From Theristus sp. LFF4_11 (taxonomy: Eukaryota > Nematoda > Chromadorea > Monhysterida > Xyalidae), in the NCBI GenBank assembly GCA_030248135.1, contig JASANC010003413.1, positions 1-21,311 of the forward strand: a stretch of DNA of 21,311 bases, written 5' to 3'. Both the position numbers and the translations under genes were made by a program. The notes under the pieces are model-generated. The model worked only from the letters and a program-made list of their open reading frames with translations, was not told the DNA's origin and searched no databases. Positions 17,125 to 21,311 of the stretch are shown here, one piece after another; position 1 is the stretch's first letter, and every line of letters begins with the position of its first letter.

Positions 17125-17245
17125 GAAATCCCAACCAATTTTTTTTTAATTAAAAAAAATTAAAACTTTTTTAAATTAACTAAAAAAAATTCAAAGTGCC
17201 GGAGGAAAATCCGATGGTCGAAAAATATAGGTGCATTCGAGTCGA
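17125..17245. repeat. Right copy of the diverged direct repeat flanking the nest
   Basis: Partner of 4915-5030: AATCCCA, AT-only runs, CCGGAGGAAAATCCGA, then AGGTGCATTCGAGTC. Same orientation. Confidence 0.5.
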
Positions 17246-17307
17246 GGTTTCTTGCGGTTTCGCCTAGTAAGCGTATACGGGCCCCAGGCTCATCAGTACG
17301 ACAAGGC

Positions 17308-17332
17308 CCGGGCTTAATGGAGGTAATACGGT
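17308..17332. mobile_element. Isolated right end of an F-type element
   Basis: GGCTTAATGGAGGTAATACGG followed by TA matches the F right end (GGTTAATGGGGGTAATACGG, 1385-1404) with few differences. No matching left end is seen upstream. Confidence 0.6.
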
Positions 17333-17531
17333 ATTTAGATACTATTGATTGTTGATCTGATGGTTGGTGGATTGATCTATTTTCGTGTCGAAAACGGAAA
17401 ACGCAGCAATTTAGACATTTTTTTGCATCATGGACTGGATCCTGCACAGCTAAACCTCCTGCACTGCACCGTTGAAAATGTTTCTCAAACTGACGGTTCG
17501 GTTCTTTGGTCCACTGTACACCCACCCTTTG

Positions 17532-17675
17532 CCATATGGCGTACCACTTGGTGTACCATATGGCGTGCCACACGGTGTACCATATGGCGTACCACTTGGC
17601 TTGCCATATGGCGTGCCACACGGCGTACCATATGGCGTACCATACACCGTACCATAAGGCGTACCATATGTCGCG
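17532..17675. repeat. Minisatellite, six 24-bp units with 48-bp higher order
   Basis: Each unit starts CCATATGGCGT (the last is CCATAAGGCGT). Units 1 and 3 continue with ACCACTTGG, and units 2 and 4 with GCCACACGG, so the higher-order period is 48 bp. Units 5 and 6 are diverged. Because 24 is a multiple of three, several frames stay open on both strands. The minus frame reads GTPYGTPCGTPYGKPSG, and the plus frame reads YGVPLGVPYGVPHGVP. ORFs crossing it run 17472-17657 (+), 17450-17839 (-) and 17160-17720 (-). I cannot say whether any is expressed. Confidence 0.9.
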
Positions 17676-17743
17676 CCCCTGCATTTGTTTTGCACGTTTA
17701 CCACTGACTGACCAAACCAATTGTTTTCGCGAGGATCTGGAAT

Positions 17744-17765
17744 CAGTACCGAAGATGAGGGGGGT
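17744..17765. mobile_element. Possible A' terminal fragment
   Basis: CAGTACCGAAGATGAGGGGG matches the reverse of the A' right end (CAGTACCGAAGACGAGGGGG) except one base. No partner end is nearby, so it is a remnant at most. Confidence 0.4.
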
Positions 17766-17968
17766 GGCCGGTGGGGGACCGGAGTTTGGTCCCTTTGGGT
17801 TTCCGGAATCGGTGGGAGGCGTGCTTCAAATATAATCAAAAAGACCTAGACCGTAGTCAAACCTCGCAAAATTTTAGTAGATAAATACGGAATAGCCGAG
17901 TAAATATGGCAGCTTTTTGGAGCTTGACAACGCGGTGAATATTGAATAAATAGAGCAATTTTTAGCAT

Positions 17969-17974
17969 TTTATT
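17969..17974 (-). terminator. Polyadenylation signal AATAAA
   Basis: AATAAA on the minus strand, 69 bases after the stop codon of the gene at 18044-18695. Confidence 0.65.
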
Positions 17975-18043
17975 CTCAGAGTTGTCTTATGAATCGAATT
18001 GTCATGTTGTTCGAATTCGATTGTCATTTTCTTTTAATTTTTT

Positions 18044-18695
18044 TCATATGTTGATTGTGCGTGTTTTCACGGCGACCAATAGTCCAATGAGACCACCAGC
18101 AATCACGAGAAACATCAACAAAGCGATTATCGTTATAGTGAACAGAACTCGATAGTTTGTTTGTGATGGCGGTCGTTCTTGATGGGGTACTTGTTGTTGT
18201 TGTTGGTCACATATGTATAGAGGCGTCGTCTCGTATATATTGTCCGAGCTCTGAAGCGATCGATCCTAAAACATTGACAAAATATAAGACCAATGCACTC
18301 CGGCGGCCAAAGGAAACGGAAAAGCAAACAAACACCTTTTTATTTCCGGGATCTTGTTCGGGAACTATTTGAACTTGCACTACTTCCACAGGCTTGTTGT
18401 CCTCAGATTCACGGTCGGTTGGTAGATATTCGTCGCAAGGTACATACATTTGCACCGTCGGTGCTCTGGGTGTCTGCTTCTCTTTTTTGTTCACAACTCG
18501 CAGTAACGACACCAATTTCCCACTGTCGTCTGCCGCTTGTTTGTTGGTGCAGTTCAAGAAGCGCATGGAGACACTATTTTCGTTGTCGGGGCTTACTGCG
18601 AGGATGTCATATTCATTGTCAGCCTGCAATTCGTTAGTGTATGTATCATTAAAATTGTTGGAAACTTCAGGTGAAAAAAAATGTAAATGACTCAT
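18044..18695 (-). CDS. Two-exon gene for a small C-terminally anchored membrane protein
   Basis: Family unrecognised. Exon 1 is 18695-18336 and exon 2 is 18265-18044. They are separated by a 70-bp intron with donor AAAAG|GTGTTT and acceptor ATGTTTTAG|GATCG. The junction is phase 0 and keeps one frame of 193 residues. Exon 1 (MSHLHFFSPEVSNNF...) is acidic and polar with no signal peptide. Exon 2 adds a Gln run (QQQQQVPHQERPP) and one strongly hydrophobic segment (about residues 160-185, with IIALLMFLVIAGGLIGLLV). A short basic tail, KTRTINI, follows. This predicts a cytosolic N-terminus and a tail-anchored or type II topology. An alternative start is an ATG at 18750 (MKKESQ), with an intron 18732-18624 that also joins in phase 0. 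AATAAA follows downstream. Confidence 0.72.
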
Positions 18696-18937
18696 GGAAA
18701 TCAAACAGAAATCGATAAAAGACTTCGATCACCTGCGATTCCTTTTTCATGTTGGAACGATGTTTTTACAAGTTAGATAGATAGAGATGAAGTGTTGTGA
18801 TAAAACCAGTGATAGTGTCAGTGGTGGATGATGATTGGTAGTACCTGTTGAAGCTTTCAGTGGTGTTAGGTATTATTAATGGAGACAAACGGTGCAGCGT
18901 AAAAAAATGTTTGTGAGACAATTATTTCCAACTCAAT

Positions 18938-20250
18938 TCTATAGTCTATTATACTAAGATAATAGTCGTGTCTGTGTGTCCGTGTCACTTTTTTGCAATT
19001 TGAATTGGCGCTTATTTTTGCTATTTAAGGTAGCTAAACTAAATCTCATTTTTTAAATATCAATGCCAATTATTTTCAAAAAAAATTACTCTTCACTGCG
19101 AAGTCATCATGATACTCTTTGGTCATCCGCGACAGCGCCTCAAGATACGATTGAAAAATAATGGCAACTGTTGCTGTTCAAAACTTGATGACCGAATGCG
19201 AAAAATGAAAGAAAACCAACTATGAAGAATGGTTGCAGTTGTTTTTTTAAATCAGGTTTTAAATCATTTAAATTAAATCATTTACAAAAAAACGACATCG
19301 ATATTGCAAGTGGACATTGCATTTTGCTTTCAAGACAATATTTTTCATTATCATTTGGTTGAAAAGTTATTGCTTGAGAACTTTTCAAAAACAGAAAAGT
19401 GTTGTAAAGTTGTTGCTTGAGACTTTTTCAAAAACAGAAAAGTTTTATCTAAACAAGTAAACTAAAAATTAATTGCGAAATCAAATAAACGGGGTTTGTT
19501 AATGAAGTGTGCGATTACTTAAAAATCTGACTAGAAAGCAAGATGGTTTTCAAAGTGGTTATTTGAAAAAAGCGAATTTTCCAAATTTGACATTTTTTCA
19601 ATACGCAGGTTCAAATAAAAATGTGTGAAATACAGAAACAAAAAAATTAAATTCGGATGTATTTAAATGGGTGTTTGAAAACTACTTTTTGTTCCATTCA
19701 TTTTTCACTTTCGCGAAAAAACTTGCTTATATGTTAGAAAATATGTAAAGTATAAAAACATTGTTTTTTTAAATGGTTACTTTGATTAAAACGTCACTTT
19801 TTTATTTTTTGTAGCAGGTGATCGGCAAAAATATAAATGCGTAAATTATAACTGTATTATAAATTTTTCAACACGGGTTCAATTAGAAATGTGTCAATTT
19901 CAAAACAAAAAATTCACATATTGTGCATACTACATTCAAAAACGATTTTTATAAAGCGTTACTTTTTATTGTTTAAAATTCAACTATCTTTAAAATTTTT
20001 TTAGCATATTATCAACTGGAACAGCAATTAACCATGGTGTTTAAGAAGATTTTTTTTTGAATGTAGCAAAGATTGTGTTCTGGATCTGATTGTTGTTGAG
20101 GATTTGAACTGGAATGACTAAAGTAGTTTATAATCAAAATTCAATACATTTGAGAACTGTTCAAGATTGTCCAAAATTAGGAAAAATAGTTAAAAATAAT
20201 AATTGTATTTTCAAGATATCCGTGCCGTAGGCACGGGTCAATTGGCTAGT
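18938..20250 (+). mobile_element. Non-autonomous Helitron
   Basis: The 3' end is typical: a 7-bp perfect stem, CCGTGCC (20220-20226) and GGCACGG (20230-20236), with a 3-base loop. Nine bases later comes CTAGT (20246-20250), which fits the CTRRT terminus. The 5' end I chose begins TCTATAGTC and continues to a TGTCTGTGTGTCCGTGTCAC stretch, like many animal Helitrons. No TIRs or TSD are expected. The interior is AT-rich without Rep or helicase coding. The flanks (T before, A after) do not give the usual A/T insertion site, so the exact 5' base is uncertain. Confidence 0.7.
19366..19443. repeat. Imperfect tandem duplication inside the Helitron
   Basis: Two 35-bp units (19366-19400 and 19409-19443) share TTGCTTGAGA, then TTTTTCAAAAACAGAAAAGT, with a 43-bp period. 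Confidence 0.75.
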
Positions 20251-20591
20251 ATATTTTAGGATAGTAGTTAATGACATGTGCTCGCGGCACGGTTAGCTGA
20301 TGAATACAATAATTATATTTGGGTGGATTTTAATCTTCTTAATCTGGATGATCCGAACTAAAAATGCATTGGATTTTGATTTTGAATTGCTTCAACTGAC
20401 TGTTATTGATTTACCATAGCAATGATTGTTTATTTTGAAAGCAATCTGTGCTCACTGATGTTTCTTCTTTTTTAATCGCAGCATTTTCTTTCTTTTTTTG
20501 AACACAGGACTATTTTGTTTAGCAAAATGTTTTTTTAAGCTAATTTTATTGGAGCCGATCAAAACCGGATTTATTTAGTTACCATAGCACC
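20251..20591. other. AT-rich stretch without recognised features
   Basis: No ORF, repeat or terminal structure that I can support. Confidence 0.4.
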
Positions 20592-20672
20592 ATCACGCGA
20601 CACCCACCCCCTAAACCTGACACTGACTGGACCATCCACACACCTCCCTCGAAATTTGCTTGACAGCCCCCC
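20592..20672 (-). mobile_element. Fragment of an A' element (reverse)
   Basis: ATCACGCGACACCCACC onward, through AACCTGACACTG and TCGAAATTTGCT, matches the reverse of A' near 8570-8645. Neither end of A' is present. Confidence 0.7.
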
Positions 20673-20674
20673 TC

Positions 20675-21060
20675 CAGTACCGAGGGCCCAAAAAAAATTT
20701 CGTATGGGGGGGGGGGGGGGTATGGTGCCGGGGGGGGGGGGGGTGCCAAACCAAAATTTTGACCGACCCCCCCCCCAAAGTCACATGGCCCCCCGCGCCC
20801 CTCCCCCAAATTTTCCAGCTATCTATCTATCTGGAAAATTTGCTCCAGCTATCAGTATCGGTTCCCCAACTTCCCAGCTCTGGAACAACTATGGTCTCCG
20901 CGAGACAAAATTTCATGGGGGTGTGGGGGGTGTCGGCCAAATTTTCAAGGGGGCCATCCGATGGGGGGGGGGGGGGGGTGCCCGGTTTTTGGTGGGGGGT
21001 GGCAGGGTGCCCCCACCCCCCCCCAACCCGACGGTCTCTTGTGCTCTCGGGGGGTGTACC
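20675..21060 (+). mobile_element. Truncated A copy interrupted by a C fragment
   Basis: It starts with an A-type left end, CAGTACCGAGGGCCC. It passes through GTATGGTGCCG and a G-run to about 20750, breaks into C sequence, then resumes at 20894 (GTCTCCGCGAGACAAAATTTC, as in A-2 and A-3). It runs out at about 21060, before the right terminus. The AT-rich core of A is missing. Confidence 0.75.
20751..20893 (-). mobile_element. Fragment of a C element (reverse)
   Basis: Contains the C left part in reverse, with CTATCTATCTATCTGG, and ends GGAACAACTATG at 20893, the C terminus. The next bases (GTCTCCGC) belong to A, so C had inserted in A here. The opposite end is deleted. It shows the A'1 insertion site of C unoccupied (about 20762-20782). 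Confidence 0.75.
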
Positions 21061-21311
21061 TAGAGATGTAAGCTTCAAAAAAATTTTTTTTAAATAAAAA
21101 AAATGGGCATTTTTTTATTTATTTTTTAAATTTTTCGATTTTTTTTTGTTTTTTTCAAATTTTTTTCAGGTTTTTCAAAAGAAATATCAAAAATGCAAGA
21201 AAGTTTTCGGTTTTGTTTCCTTTTATTTTTGGCGCAAAGCTTCATTATGATAGATGGGCGTACCCGCCCCGCATCCGCATTGCTCATTGCTCATGATCCA
21301 CTGGCGCGCCT
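21061..21311. other. AT-rich right edge
   Basis: A/T homopolymer runs (21077-21180), similar in style to X or D subterminal arms, but no defined terminus is visible. The last 70 bases are of mixed composition, and no gene is recognised. Confidence 0.35.

Noticed and set aside
17736..17809. A tiny element bounded by TCTGGAAT and TCCGGAAT starting CAGTACCG
   Set aside because: The right boundary lacks the matching CGGTACTG terminus, so the 7-of-8 flank match is probably chance.

Overview
This window is eukaryotic, probably from an invertebrate animal. The support is a short spliced gene with a GT-AG intron and an AATAAA signal, a tRNA-derived SINE with an (AAC)n tail, a Helitron-type end, an LTR retrotransposon and many MITEs. 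I cannot name the species. Most of the sequence is transposon-derived. Nothing was searched against a database; families are named from termini, target-site duplications (TSDs) and motifs read by eye.

Layout. 1-960: a possible partial coding exon at the edge, then AT-rich DNA. 963-1404: a G-tract element flanked by TA. 1924-2558: a probable minus-strand gene. 2600-5194: mostly non-coding, with a 50-bp tandem duplication, a hairpin and a SINE (4565-4755). 5195-17089: a nest of MITE-like DNA transposons. 17532-17675: a 24-bp minisatellite. 18044-18695: a minus-strand two-exon gene for a small membrane protein. 18938-20250: a non-autonomous Helitron. 20592-21060: a mosaic of fragments of the same MITEs.

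The nest is the main discovery. At least twelve insertions can be peeled apart, because eleven carry TSDs and several have an unoccupied copy of the same site elsewhere in the window. I name the families locally. A, A' and B start CAGTA(C/G)CG, are about 540-575 bp, and are built of G-runs and C-runs; A and A' share an AT-rich core. X starts TAGGGTTGTTAA (about 705-740 bp), D starts TAGGGTTAGGGG (1032 bp) and C starts CATAGTTGTTC (about 466 bp net). All make 8-bp TSDs, as the hAT superfamily does, and none encodes a recognisable transposase. The deepest path is C > A' > B > A > X, five levels. A sits in X and X sits in A, so these families were active over the same period.

Inside one X copy is a 3.19-kb LTR retrotransposon with LTRs differing at one base (157/158). 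It carries a single Gag-protease ORF and no reverse transcriptase, RNase H or integrase. The Gag contains two diverged copies of the capsid N-terminal domain and a membrane-spanning segment after the protease.

The two host genes are not obviously related to each other or to the transposons. The nest lies between them as silent, repeat-rich DNA.
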